The notes under the pieces were generated by a model that had not been told where the DNA came from, did not search any database, and saw nothing but the letters and a program-made list of their open reading frames with translations. The position numbers and the translations under genes are program-made. A DNA stretch of 64,000 bases from Hevea brasiliensis (Eukaryota; Streptophyta; Magnoliopsida; Malpighiales; Euphorbiaceae): contig NC_079507.1 in assembly GCF_030052815.1 (NCBI RefSeq), positions 50,851,571-50,915,570 of the forward strand, read 5' to 3'. Positions 34,863 through 47,548 of this stretch are shown one piece after another. Position 1 is the first letter of the stretch; every line of letters begins with the position of its first letter.

Positions 34863-36370
34863 GACTATAGGATAGGATCTTTATTGTAATATCTTACATG
34901 CCTTAGTCCTAAGTTATAATCATAGGTCTCTTTTATTTGCTTTATGTCCAAAAATTTTCCATGCTTAATAAATAATATGCTTCATTATAATCTTTATACA
35001 TTTTCTCTGATTTTGCATATTATTTTAACATTAAAAACAATGTCTGGTTTGAGTTTGGGGGGGATACAATTGCATTTGCATATCATCACATGCACATCAT
35101 TGGATTGTTTAAATTTAGCTACATTATTATTGTGTATTGAAATTTTTGTGAATTTTTTAAAAAAAATTTTGGACTTTAAATTGTGAAACTTAGCACCATA
35201 ACCAAATTCTAGTAAGCTACTAATTGGACTCCACGGGATAAAGGAATGAACGTATCTAGATAGGCAAAAAGGGATTCTAACATGTTGTTTGTGAAAAAAC
35301 TAATCTCTCTAATGGAACTAGACTAGTTAAACCTCTTCATAACTATTAATTTATCATATTGAACTTGTAAAATAAGGATAAAATTTTTGAAATACAAGCA
35401 AACCTAAAAAAATTACCTCACTAGCTCTAGAACATATCTCTTAGACCTATCAAGGCGAAATCCTAGCATATGCTTGATAAAGAAATGATTAAGGCATTCT
35501 TTGATATAGCCTTACTAAGCCTTAGCCACCCCTAATTAAAATATATATCCCTTGTAGCCAACTTGAAGCCTATGTTTATCACTTAGAATTTATTGCTTAC
35601 CCATTTTATTTATCTAGCCCCTAGCCTAAATACCTACCATACCCTTTTGAGGAAGCAAAATGCATAAAGAAAATGAAGAGAGGATGTGGAACTCAAGAAA
35701 GAATGCAAGTGTAAAATTGAAATCAAAGAAAAATTTGCCTTTCCAACCCAGGAAAAGCAATGAGTTTGGGGGAGAGGACAAAAAGGAAAAAGAGAAGAAG
35801 TCCCAAGATAAGTATCATGGAAGCATGCTTGGCACTATAAAAAGCCAAAAGCCTTTCCTCTCCATGCAAAATATATAGAAATAAACTTAGTATACTTGGA
35901 TTTTATGCATACATGCTATCCTAATATTTGCATTCCCTAAAAACCTTTCATTGGCAACCAAGTCATTATCCCTCTAGCCCCATTACAACTCTTTTAAAGA
36001 CCTTTTAATCTTTTGAAAAGTGCATGCTATACTAGTGGAGATAGAAAAATTGAGATATGCCTATGGAGTTGGAATTGAATTACTTCATCACAATTACTCA
36101 CAAAAGAGGCAAATTTTGGGGAGTTAGTGTTTTTCAAATCTATCCCGATAAAATAAGTTATTTGTGGCTTATTAATGGTCTTTTATAGAGGAATAATTAG
36201 TCGAAATACCATGAAAGGAGGTAAAGTTCTAAACAGACAGCTATTAGAAGCCTTATGCCTTGAAAGAGGGAAATTGGAATGAAGGTTGGAGGAGTTCAAT
36301 TCTATGCTTATTAAATTGTTGGTTATATTCCTAAGTATCCCCTGAAATGTGTTTTATAACAGAGTTTTGT
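34863..36370 (+). other. Athila 3' untranslated region
   Basis: About 1.5 kb of AT-rich DNA. It contains a G7 tract (TTTGGGGGGGAT at 35054-35064) that looks like an extra internal polypurine tract, as some plant elements have. An ORF at 35660-35878 is Lys-rich and unrecognised. Confidence 0.6.
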
Positions 36371-36410
36371 TTTGCTTGAGGACAAGCAAAAGTTTGAGTT
36401 TGGGGGTATT
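36371..36410 (+). other. Athila stem-loop and polypurine tract
   Basis: TTTGCTTG, loop AGGA, CAAGCAAA form a perfect 8-bp stem at 36371-36390. It is followed directly by AGTTTGAGTTTGGGGGTATT and the 3' LTR start TGATACAC at 36411. Confidence 0.8.
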
Positions 36411-38017
36411 TGATACACTTGAATTGTATATATATTTTTAAGCACATTTGTATATTATCTCATAGCATTTAGGCAAGTATTTTCATACATAGTAGTCGAT
36501 TTCATTAGTTTTTGTAATTTCTATTATCAAGCCCTTAATTCCATGTTTTCTGCATTATTTCAGGTGTTTGGGTGAAGCCCCAGAGTATGGGAGTGCAAAG
36601 AAAAGCTTAGAGAGGTAAAAAGACAAAGAATTGCTACTGATACAAAGTACACGGGTCGTGTAAACCAAGCCCCAGACCCGTGTAACTCTCTGCCAGAAGA
36701 ATGCCAAGAGAATCAATGGAGAAACACAAGTACACGGGTCATGTAAGTAGACCCGTGTAATCTGCAGGGACCTGTGTAAGTCTCTGTTGGGGACAAGCTT
36801 GAAGCACCTTATGGGAACAATAGTACACGACCCATGTAACTAGGCCCTTGTAGTTGGTGCAGACCCCTGTAACTCTTTGTGCCAATGCAAGATTCCGCAA
36901 TTCTACTCTAGCAAGTTACACGGCCTTACATTACGAGACCAGTGTAGCGACACACGGGCCGTATACTGTGCTGCAGCCAGTTTTATAAACTCGAATTCTC
37001 CTCCTGTTTTCTGATTCAAAAGAGACTCCTAAAGCATTTTGGACTCAAAATGACCTAACCCTAGAGCAACTAATATAAATAGAAAAGAAAACATCAGGAA
37101 AAAAAAAAGAGGGGATCATCGTCGGGACTGTTATTCAAGGCTGCTCTACATCAGTACCAAAAGAAGTTTTCCAGCTGAAGCTCCACAAGATCAAAGCTGC
37201 AAATTCTCTTCGGTTCCTTCATTTCATCTCCCTAGACAGATCTTTATTGCTTTTCTTATTTCTTCAGCATGAATTGCTTTTTACTATTTTTATCTTTTAT
37301 CCTAATGTTTGCTGAATTCACCATGAGTGAGTAGTTTTCTTATTCTGGATTTGGGAGTGTAATGCTTGTAATTATTATTATAGATGAACATTAAGTTTTA
37401 TTTATTGGATTTGAGATTTATTTCTTGATTTAATTTCTTGTGATCTTAATGCATGCTATGTGCTGGTACCCACTTATCCATGATTGTAGATGTTAATTGA
37501 AGGATTGAAAAGTGAAGATTAACATTAGAAAATCAAGATCTTGAACCTAGGAATTCTGACCTAGACATAGGCTGATACCTTTGTGGAACCTAAAAAATTG
37601 ATTAAAAGACTTAAAGGATTTTAATTAAATTGATCACCACGAGAGTAGGGTTTGAGTTAATTAAAAAGCACCCTAGATGCCTTGAGAGAGGATTTAGGAT
37701 AGCTCAGGACTGATTTCCATCAAAGAAAACAACCCTCAATCTAGTAAATAAGTGAGATAACATCCCTAGTAAAATTCAAGTGTGAAATCTTAATTCCAGA
37801 ATTATTCCAAAATAGATTACTTTAGTTTAAGTTTACCATTCTAGTGTTTAAAATTTACAAACTTCATTCCCTAAGTATTCGATAGCCAAAACAGTCAAAA
37901 TTACTGTGTAGATTGGTACTTGCTAAACAAATTCCTCGTGGGAACGATACTCTATTCATCACTTTATTACTTGTTAGTGATCTGTGCACTTGCGGTGGTT
38001 GAAAAAACCAACAAACA
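36411..38017 (+). repeat. Athila 3' LTR
   Basis: 1607 bp, from TGATACACTTG to CCAACAAACA, colinear with the 5' LTR. Confidence 0.92.
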
Positions 38018-38022
38018 CTAAC
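38018..38022. repeat. Athila target site duplication, right
   Basis: CTAAC, matching the left CGAAC at four of five bases. Confidence 0.7.
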
Positions 38023-38956
38023 CGGCACTAGGACCTGGGCCGGCATAAAGAACTCGAGGCCCGTAGTAAGCCTTACTAATCTCAAATCCATAATCAAGGC
38101 CCAAAACTAAAGTCCATCATGCAAATAAAATAAAATAAAACATTATAACATATTTTTATTCGGGTTAACCTAACCCGATAACTATTAAAATCTAAAGCAA
38201 AGGGAGCCCAGCACAACCTTGAATCAATCAATTTTAAGCTATATAAATATCCTAAAAAATTTTCAGTTATTGATATCAAAACTTAAATTAATATAGTCTC
38301 CAACAAGGCCCATGCTACTGCTAACACATGTGAAAGTCTAGATTTCAAGTTTAGAAAATAATAAAACAAATAAATAACTGATGTTAAACCTGCGAGGAAG
38401 AAAGCATGTTACTCTGAAAAAGAACTCATCCTGTAGCCTAGAAAAATAAGGTGAACATGAGTGAGCGTTCGACTCAAAGACTAAATATTTATTTTACGTA
38501 CTATTTCTATAACTATTTAATTCTAATGCATCCTTGGAAATGAAATGCATTATCTTCATATAAGTCATACAAATCATATTAGGTCATATCAAAGATAATC
38601 TGGAGCACTCACGTACCCGTGTCAAATCCATACTCACACATACATATATAAGGAGCTAATCCCCTTACCCAGCTCTCTTAGTTCCAACTTCTGCTAGTGA
38701 GATCCACTCAAGCTGGACTTTCTCTTATTATCCAGATGTGGGGGCCAGCGAGATCAACTCAAAGCCGTGCCTACCCTAGCTTATCCATAATAAGGATTAG
38801 GTCCCAACAAATCAAGCTCTAGCCGCGTTTATCTGTCCTATCCATATCCATATACACCACATACACACCAACTCACACACACAGCTCTAGATTATCAAAA
38901 CACAGCAACCAAACAATATCATCATGTATAATGCATAACAGAGCATGCCTAATATT

Positions 38957-38992
<36 letters not shown>

Positions 38993-40200
38993 TGATGCAT
39001 GAGCATGCTAGAAATATAATAATATTGAAATTTTAAATAAAATAAATATCTACTCACAACACTTTAAAGGTTACTGTGGTGGCTGGGCGAAGGAAGAAGG
39101 CTATCCCAGCTCACCTAAATAATATATCAAAATTTATCAATAAATAACTTGAAACAAAGCTTTAGAGAATCAAAAGACAGCTTTAAGGTTTTGCTGAAAA
39201 TTCAGCAGAGTTTCTCCTATACCTAGGACCTACCCATCCTGCAAAAATGCTTAAATAACACTTTCAATTTCTCAATTTCCTACAATCATAACTCATCAAT
39301 AAACATATGGCCCCTTCATGGGCCCTCCAAATCAATTAAAACTCACAGTTTGAAAAAATTACATTTTAATCCCTGAAGCTAACTTTTTAGCAAAAACCAC
39401 CTAAACGAGTTTTAAAAATTCTAAAATATTGTCTCGTGGTCCTTAGCAATATTACTAAGCTAATACAAAAGGAATTATAATTTTCTAACCTACCATGAAT
39501 AATTTATGGATTTTTAATCTAATTTAGGCACTCAATAATTAAGAAAACTTGGGTTTTGGGTTCACCTATGCTAATTCTGACGCTTGGGATGGGTCCAGGG
39601 TGTCTGAAAATGATGGGGTAGCCTATAGCTTTGATCCAATTCCATAGAAGTTCTGACAACTTATCTGCTTGGCCTAAAATTACAGATCCGAGCGATGGTC
39701 GAATTCCCGCGAAACAAAAGTACACAGTACCAAGGGTTAGAATAAAATTGTTACAAAATTAAATTAGCTCATTTGAAACTCGAAAAAATGTTGCAAAGTC
39801 CATGGGACCTATCAAAATTTTTATGTCGTAAAAATTTCAAATTAGTGTCGTTACGAAGCTCTCAATGAGTGGAGCATGATGGTGGTCTCAAATTTTTGGT
39901 AGGATTTACAGTTTGAAAGAGATCGAGCCCATAAGTTAAAATGGGCTAAAACTTCTGAAGCTTGATTCGCACAAACTAAGAAACGATACCGCTCAAACTT
40001 AGTATCTACTTGATACCCATGAAGAGAGGAACATTTTTTATACCAAGAATGCTAAAAACGGTGATCGAAGGAGAAAGTTATGGCTAGAAAAGAAAAAGGA
40101 AAAAAAAATAAAAAGAGAGAGAGAGAGAGAGAGAGTGTGTGTGTGTGTGTGTGGGGGGGGGGGGGGCGCAACGACGCACGCACGCAGACAGCTTTTTAAA

Positions 40201-40270
<70 letters not shown>

Positions 40271-40370
40271 CTTCCTTTATTTTAAAATCAATTCAAATAA
40301 ATCCCATAATATTAATAACATAATATTTTCTTTTTATTTTATTTATAATTTAAAAATTCGGGTTGTTACA
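38023..40370 (-). repeat. Element C LTR, right copy, remainder
   Basis: Continues the LTR begun at 25528 after the Athila insertion and runs to GGTTGTTACA. It keeps the part lost from the left copy. That part includes, near 40118-40270, (GA)n, (GT)n, a G tract and a long (ATT)n run. Confidence 0.85.
40117..40270. repeat. Compound simple repeat (GA)n(GT)n(G)n ... (ATT)n
   Basis: A GA run passes into GT, then about 14 G, then after a short GC-rich word an ATT run of more than 20 units. ORFs across it are low complexity. Confidence 0.9.
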
Positions 40371-40375
40371 AATGG
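40371..40375. repeat. Target site duplication of element C, right
   Basis: AATGG, identical to 12742-12746. Confidence 0.85.
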
Positions 40376-40552
40376 AGTTCCCCAATTAAATAAAAAAACA
40401 AAATTTATTTCAAACTACTAGTTGATTACGTTCTCCAAACTCAACATTTCATTCTAACCCTGTACAATTTCACAACCACATACTAACTCAGATATCTCCA
40501 TTTTGGAACATATACACCAACACCCCTCATAAGTCACAACCTTTCAAACATC
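40376..40552 (-). other. MULE DNA: 3' untranslated region of the GRF gene
   Basis: Continues the MULE after element C. Non-coding, and lies downstream of the GRF gene stop at 40553. Confidence 0.5.
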
Positions 40553-43500
40553 TTACAAGATGCATAGTATAAATATAAATGCAACCCATGATGAAAGTAA
40601 AGCTAATAAGTACAACTTTTCATAATATTTATTAGTTTTACTGCCCATAAGACCTTCATTTTTCTTCCCTTCTTTCAATTTTTTCAACTCTGATCTTAGT
40701 GAGTCTATTTCCTCCAAAATAGGTTCTGCCCTGTGCATCTTTCTTTGATCCATTAATTCAAGTGCAAGTCTCTTTTTCTCACTTATTAATTCATTAATTA
40801 AATCTATTGTCCATGTTGATGCTTCAGAATCAACCCACACAAAGAATCGACATCCTCTGTATTATATAATCTACAAATATCAAAGAAAATGAATTACATA
40901 AATTACACCTGTCGCAACGGGATTTTGCGGTCGCCCGGACGATCACTCACCGAAGTGGGAAAAGTGAGGAGTCGCCACCTTAGTTTTGAGGGAAACTAAA
41001 GAAAACCATTTAGGGAGTTAAATTAAAAATGAAACCACTTCAAAACAGAGATTCTAGGTTCGGGGTCCATTAACGGGTGGGGAAGGTGTTAGGCACCCCA
41101 CCTCGTCCCTTAACAAGGGTAAGTAGATTTAATTTTGTGTCATTTATAAATTAGTTAGAAGGGCTATAGTGGGAATGTTAATCCTTTTGGTAAAAGGAAT
41201 GTTTGATTTTTCACTAATTAGGATTACCCAGATACATAAGTAAATGAGACAGCCTTAGTGAGTTGGCGTTTTAATTGTTCCGGGTTTTGGGATTATCTTG
41301 CATACGGGTTGAAATTTGGTGTGAGAATAGGATAAGAACTCTCCTCCTATCTCTTTTTAATATTTATTTGAATAGAGACCGGATAAGAACTCTCCTCCGA
41401 TCTCTACTGGATTATTTATTAAAATTCTAATTGGAGGTCGGGTGAGGGTCCTCCTCCGATCTCTTTTAGGTATTTATTAAAATTTCGAGATGGGAACCGG
41501 ATAAGAATTCTCCTCCGATCCCTATTTAATAAAATTTTGAGTTGAGACCGGATAAGAACTCTCCTCCGATCTCTTTTAAATGTTTATTAGAATTTGAGTT
41601 AAGACCGGATAAGAACTCTCCTCCGATCTCTTTTAAATTAGAAAGGTGCCTCGAAAGGTATTTTTCCGATCTCCGTAATTTTGGTGCCCTAAGAACCTAG
41701 AGATAAGGATCCCAAGTTTAAAGAGGTTGGGGATAGGACTTATCAATATCCTTCTGGCTAGACGGGAAAATGAGACCTGATTTACCGACCTCTCATGTAT
41801 TTATTTTACCAATATTTATTTATGACCAATCTACTCGCTTCTTTTACTTCCATTTTATGGCATCTTTGCCGAATCGCTTATGCAAACCTAATAGTTTGAC
41901 TATCTTCCTTATGTATTATTCAGATTTTCCCTTTAAGAGAGATCTTTAGGTTGCGCTACCTCACGCCTTACTCCGACCATTTACACTCTACTAGGAACCG
42001 TAAAAGCTTGTATTCGTAAATGACGAAGATTAATAAAAGGCACACTAATCACTAAAGAGTTGACCGGAGAATAACATTTCTGGGTCTCTTTGCACGAGAT
42101 GAACTTGGAGAAAAATCACATACGTAAAAAGGACAGAGAGACTACGAAAGAAATGAACGCAAACACTTAATACAACAGCGACGTGAGCTCTTACCTGGGA
42201 GGAGCTGAATCTGTCGGAATAATTGTGGGGTGGCCACTAGAAACAAGACCGCTGATCGATTAGCTCGAGAGTTGATGTTCACCGTGAACTGGAGGGAGCC
42301 TAGCTATGATGTGATTAGGTCAAGATAACAACCGAGTGGGATTTGAGCTCCAAATGTATGGGATGAAAATAGAGATGATAAAGAGTTGAAAGTGAAGGCG
42401 TGATCGTGTGATGAACAAGCCGAAATGTAGAGTTCCAGTGTTCAAAATCCTTTTCAAGAAACACTTCAAAAACTAGTTTCAAAAGTCTTTCCAATCAATA
42501 CTTCAAAGTAGCGTAATAACAAACCGAATGAAATTTTCGTAGTTCTTCCGCTATAATAATACCTTTCTTTTTTTTTTCGTCCGCCCTCTCCTTGAACAGC
42601 TTTTTCATGCAGTATTTATAGGAATCGTGCTCCCCATGAAGGGTCGTGATTCATTTTGAGGGAGATGGAGGGTCGATTTTGAAGTACATGATCGGATGTT
42701 CAGAATTAAAGAGAATCAAAACGAATGGTCGAGATCGCTTCTCAAAATATTTGTCCTTTTCCTCTTTTAATCCGACGGTCTTGAATCCTTTGTCCGAACG
42801 ACCGGGGCCGAGAGTGAAAGACGCCGTATTGTCGTCTTCTCTCTTGATCCAAGGGTTCCGGATTCATCCTTACAAGTGAGATCAACGGTGGGGATTGGGA
42901 TGTACAGATCGCCATGACATACCGCACTGCACAAGATTAAGTGGCGATTCTTAGGCGTGCGGTGGAGATCTAGTCTGCCACGCTTTAACTACCTCGGCTC
43001 TGATTCTGACGACGGTTATCGGAATTTGTCTTATTCTTTTTGTCTTCCGATCCCTCCCCTAGCTCCCATTCCGATCTCTCATGCTGATCTCCTATCTCCC
43101 GATCTCTGAACATTCGGATATTTGAGAAAAGTGTTAGAACAAATTGCCGAGTCTCACCAATCGATGCGCCGCTAGAACCTCGCGAGCATTAAATGCTCGG
43201 ACTAGTATAAATAGGGGAGGGTTAGCCAGTTGTTTTCTCATTTCATTTTCAGTCTCCTGCTCATAGCTTCGAAGTTCTCTCATTTTCTCCGGTTTCTCCG
43301 ACACCGATTAGACTCTGGTAAGGACTTTGATCTTCTTTTTTGTTTAAGTTCTTTGTTTCTTTTGAAAATGAGCGGTGCCGAAGGTCAGAGAGCGGCGAGC
43401 CCTCCTTCCATTGAGTTCTCTTGGTCATCGTCTGATGAGGAAGAGGCGGCCGGGCCAAGCACGCAACCCGAACCTCTTAGGGTCCTCGCCTGTGTCGTCG

Positions 43501-46500
43501 GGTCGTACCATTAAGGCGTACGCGCCCTTCAGGCAGGGAGAATCTCCCTATAGACGAGCTACGATCGGTTCTTCGAGAATCCGATCTTCGGTCGTTTAGC
43601 CAAGAATATAACATTCGGCCCGACTTGTACGAGCTAATCAAGTGCCATGACGACCTTCGTGTCAATCACTTCTTTGAAGAGAACGACATGGTTATGGTGT
43701 ACGAGGAACAATTAAAGGCCGGCCTTCTTCCCCCGGATGACTTCTACAAGGAGGTCTTAAAATTTCATCGAGCATCCATTGTTCAAATTCACCCCAACTC
43801 GTGGCGGATCTTGGTAGCTTTCCGAGGTCTATGCCGAGCTAAGGGAATCGACTCACGGCTAAAGTGTTCGCCAAGCCGCACCGCTAACTCACCGAAAGGA
43901 CGATGACCATCGGTTCTTTCAGCGGCTAGTTGCGGCTCTTTTCCGATCCGCCTCGCCCCTTAAGAACTGGAAGAATCGCTTTCTTCATTGTGAGGAGCAA
44001 AGATCCGAGCCGCTTTGAGGATTTCCCCCGCAGCTGGTGGTACCAGGGACCCTTGCTTCCGAACCATATTACCCTGAGCGAAGAGGAAAGTTTGATAGTG
44101 ATGGATCTGAAGAGTGAGGCTGCCACTAAAAAGTATTCTTGTTTGGATCGGTGACTGCCGAGCTGCACCATTGGACGTTTCAATCGCCACCGCCAAGACC
44201 GCGAACTTCCGCTCTCTAACCTCGGACGGTATTTTCTATATCTCAATTCTCACGACCTTAGTGATCTCACTAACCTTTTCTTCGTGCAGGTATGGCGGGT
44301 GGTGAAGGTCATAGGAAGCGGAAAAAGGAAAGAGAGATCTTCCGGAAAGTAAAGGAGATGAAGCGTTCAGAACGACTCCAAACACCTGGTCGCGAGCCTG
44401 GGGAGATACAAAGAGATCCTCCCCAACCTTCGGGTCCCTCGACCACTGAAGCTACCCGATCTCCTCCTAGATCGGAAGAGCAGCCTCAGATTCTTGCAGT
44501 TGTCCCAAGCGCGAAAGGGGACCTACTCAAGCTTCGAGGACCTCTCTCTGGGCGCTGACATCGATCGACTCCTTGAAGGATAACCGAATCATAAGGAGAA
44601 CCCCGCTTTGCTAAAGTCCCGGGTCTACCATCTTCTTTCAGAGGATCGGGACAAAGCTATCCTGCAGTGGCCTTGATGACATATTGACTCGGACCATGAG
44701 CTTAAACGTGGAGTGTCCGTGAACTGCACCATGATCCGAAAGGATTCAATACCGGGTAAGGAGATCGGGAAGAAGAACCAGAAGTGGATTCCCTCCGATC
44801 CGAACTCTCATCGGCCGGATTATATATCTCGTGTCGAGGGACGCAAAGCTCCATGAAGACCGGTTGGCCGAACAGAACCGTATTTCGGACGAGAGGGACC
44901 GCGCTCTTAAGGAAGTCCAGGCGCTCCACGCCAATGCATCCTCTCAGGTCGCTCAACTTATAGAGGAACTCGAGGCGAAGGATAAGGAGCTTAAGGAGAG
45001 GGATGAGGAGATGGTGACGGAATAGCCGAGGCCTATGTGAAGGCTCACAAGGATCTCTGGCCGCACTCCAGAGCGCTACCTAAGAAGACTTTTCTTGGAT
45101 GGACGACTGCACCGGGGCGATGGTGAAGATAGTGAGGATGAAGCCGAGGGTGAGAGGGAGAGAGGAGTGATCCAATGTAGATCAGCCGGGGTGATCCTCA
45201 CCAATAACTTTGTACAAATTATGACATGAAATGAAATGCCTTTTGTTCAATGAATGATTGTGATCGGAAAATTTTGAACCATTATTTGTCCGAGTATTTG
45301 ATTGTATGAGCACAAAGAAACAAAAACTAAATGTGATTATTAATCTAAGTATGAGAGATCGGAAAGCACTCAACATGAGATCGGTAGGGAAGAAATGTCA
45401 ATGTAACTTGACCGAAAATTTAACTCGAACACTTAAGATCGGAATCGAACCAACACTTTAGCTCTTAAACTTTCGGAAAGGAGGTCGGCAATAAACCGGT
45501 AGGAAAAGATCTAGTGCTAGTTCACTCCATTTATCAACAGGATCGAATATTCTTGACAGTCCTAAATCCGCAACGGGTTTGAAGGATCGAAATGATTTGA
45601 GAGATCTGAGTTTCAAGGGATGCGAGGACTTATCATTGATTCACGCCTTTGCGAGGAGAGGTCGGAAATGTGACCGCCTACCAAAGAGGGATCGGAAACG
45701 TGATTAGCTACTCCGAGGAAACTTAGCACCGGGATCGGTTTCAAAGTATTTTAGATCGCCAAAATATGGTGTCGACAATGCCCCTCTTTACGTAATTTCT
45801 ATTAAAGGAAAAATTTCCGTATAGGAATTATGTAAAGATTCCGACTCATATTTTGGACGATTAGGTATTTGAAATTAGGGAACTAAAGCACACCTAAGTT
45901 AATGACCTAGAAAATTAAAATCAACTTAGATCAAGGAACCAGAGGTTGATAACAGAAATTTAAATTGCATGAAATTAAAATCAACTTAGATCAAGGAACC
46001 AGAGGTTGATAACAGAAATTTAAATTGCATGAAATTAAAATCAACTTAGATCTATAAACCAGAGGTTGATAACAGAAATTTAAATTGCATGAAATTAAAA
46101 TCAACTTAGATCAAGGAACCAGAGGTTGATAACAGAAATGTAAATTGCATGAAATTAAAATCAACTTAGATCAAGGAACCAGAGGTTGATAACAGAAATT
46201 TAAATTGCATGAAATTAAAATCAACTTAGATCAAGGAACCAGAGATTGATGGTGGAATTGCAGGAAAATAAAATCAACTTGGATCAAGGATCCAGAGGTT
46301 GATGGTGGAATTGCAGGAAAATAAAATCAACTTGGATCAAGGATCCAGAGATTGATGGTGGAATTGCAGGAAAATAAAATCAACTTGGATCAAGGATCCA
46401 GAGGTTGATGGTGGAATTGCAGGAAAATAAAATCAACTTGGATCAAGGATCCAGAGGTTGATGGTGGAATTGCAGGAAAATAAAATCAACTTGGATCAAG

Positions 46501-47504
46501 GATCCAGAGGTTGATGGTGGAATTGCAGGAAAATAAAATCAACTTGGATCAAGGATCCAGAGGTTGATGGTGGACTTGCAGTAAAATAAAATCAACTTGG
46601 ATCAAGGATCCGAGGTTGATGGTGGAATTGCAGGAAAATAAAATCAACTTGGATCAAGGATCCAGAGGTTGATGGTGGAATTGCAGGAAAATAAAATCAA
46701 CTTGGATCAAGAATCCAGAGGTTGATGGTGGAATTGCAGGAAAATAAAATCAACTTGGATCAAGGATCCAGAGGTTGATGGTGGAATTGCAGGAAAATAA
46801 AATCAACTTGGATCAAGGATCCAGAGGTTGATGGTGGAATTGCAGGAAAATAAAATCAACTTACAAAACAAGTCTGACTTTGGCATATGAAGTTATTCCC
46901 TGAAAGAGTGTACTCAACAAGATAACGAAGGCGACGATTAATGGAGGAGGAGTTGCAAGACTGACCTATGTTCTCATTCTTTCGGATGGCCCTTTTCATT
47001 GCCGACTTTCTTCTTTTTCTACGGTAAGCGCCTTATGGTTTTCACTTTCTCTTCGTCTATCTGCTAGAAGCGCTTTCGGTTTTCGCCTAGTTTTTATTTT
47101 ATTTTTTTTTTTTTTTAAGGCCGTCATTCCCTGCAAATCTCATAGCAAAGTACGTGAGGTTATCAATTCTCGAATTCAAATCTTATGGCAAAAATTTAAC
47201 TAATTAATAGCACATTAAACAAAGAGAAAGGGCAGTATTAAAAGCGGCAGTGTAAAAATAAGAGCTAAGGAATAAAGTATTACTTTATTATGGTCTTGAA
47301 AAAAACGAAGATAAACTTTCAAAGGGAAAGGCCATAGGGATAGATCTCACATATTCCTTATGGTTAATTTTGAAGTCTTTTAACTGCCATTATTTCGAGT
47401 TCTCTGAAGCCTCATGTCACGACGGTTTATTCCCTTCTCGGTTTCATGCTTCTTTCCTTATTTCTCCTTTTGGTTCTTGGGATGCCCTTTCGGGTTTTCA
47501 CCCC

Positions 47505-47548
<44 letters not shown>

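Larger units (their letters stand above)
25556..38017 (+). mobile_element. Athila-type Ty3/gypsy retrotransposon
   Basis: A complete 12.46-kb element with two LTRs, PBS, gag, protease, pol, a post-pol ORF and a polypurine tract, all on the + strand. The size, the TGGC..GTTGC..GGGGA primer site, the protease wording and a separate ORF after integrase are marks of the Athila lineage. The LTR pair differs at 5 positions in the first 135 bp that I aligned, so this is not a very recent insertion. Most coding lesions are stop codons explainable by C-to-T or G-to-A changes. Confidence 0.93.
12747..40370 (-). mobile_element. Element C: gypsy-type LTR retrotransposon, deleted and host to two further elements
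   Basis: The outer LTR ends are TGTCACGACC (12747) and GGTTGTTACA (40370), flanked by AATGG on both sides. The two LTRs share long runs, for example GGCCGGCATAAAG and TTATTGATATCAAAACTTAAATT. A tRNA-iMet-type primer site at 25510-25523 gives the - strand orientation. Its own gag and pol are not visible; only about 2.4 kb of interior remains (23064-25527). Element B occupies the centre and an Athila lies 28 bp inside the right-hand (own 5') LTR. The element was therefore non-autonomous, or it lost pol in the deletion that formed the junction at 14669. Confidence 0.85.
40910..45777 (-). repeat. Ogre/Tat LTR, left copy (own 3' LTR)
   Basis: Runs from TGTCGCAACGGG to GTGTCGACA. Colinear with 57717-62588 and differs from it mainly by many 1-6 base indels. 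Carries the hairpin array and the opposite-strand gene listed separately. Confidence 0.92.

Noticed and set aside
40135..40323. 62-residue poly-isoleucine ORF
   Set aside because: It reads through (GT)n, a G run and (ATT)n simple repeats.
42646..42927. ORFs on both strands between hairpin array and TATA box in the LTR
   Set aside because: They are short, overlap each other, and are not preserved in frame in the other LTR.
43368..45207. LTR-internal gene as an independent host gene
   Set aside because: The same sequence is present at the same place in both LTRs, so it is part of the retrotransposon.
45911..46862. CRISPR-like regular repeat array
   Set aside because: The units are contiguous tandem copies with no unique spacers, lie in a plant retrotransposon 3' UTR, and change from 60 to 53 bp period.
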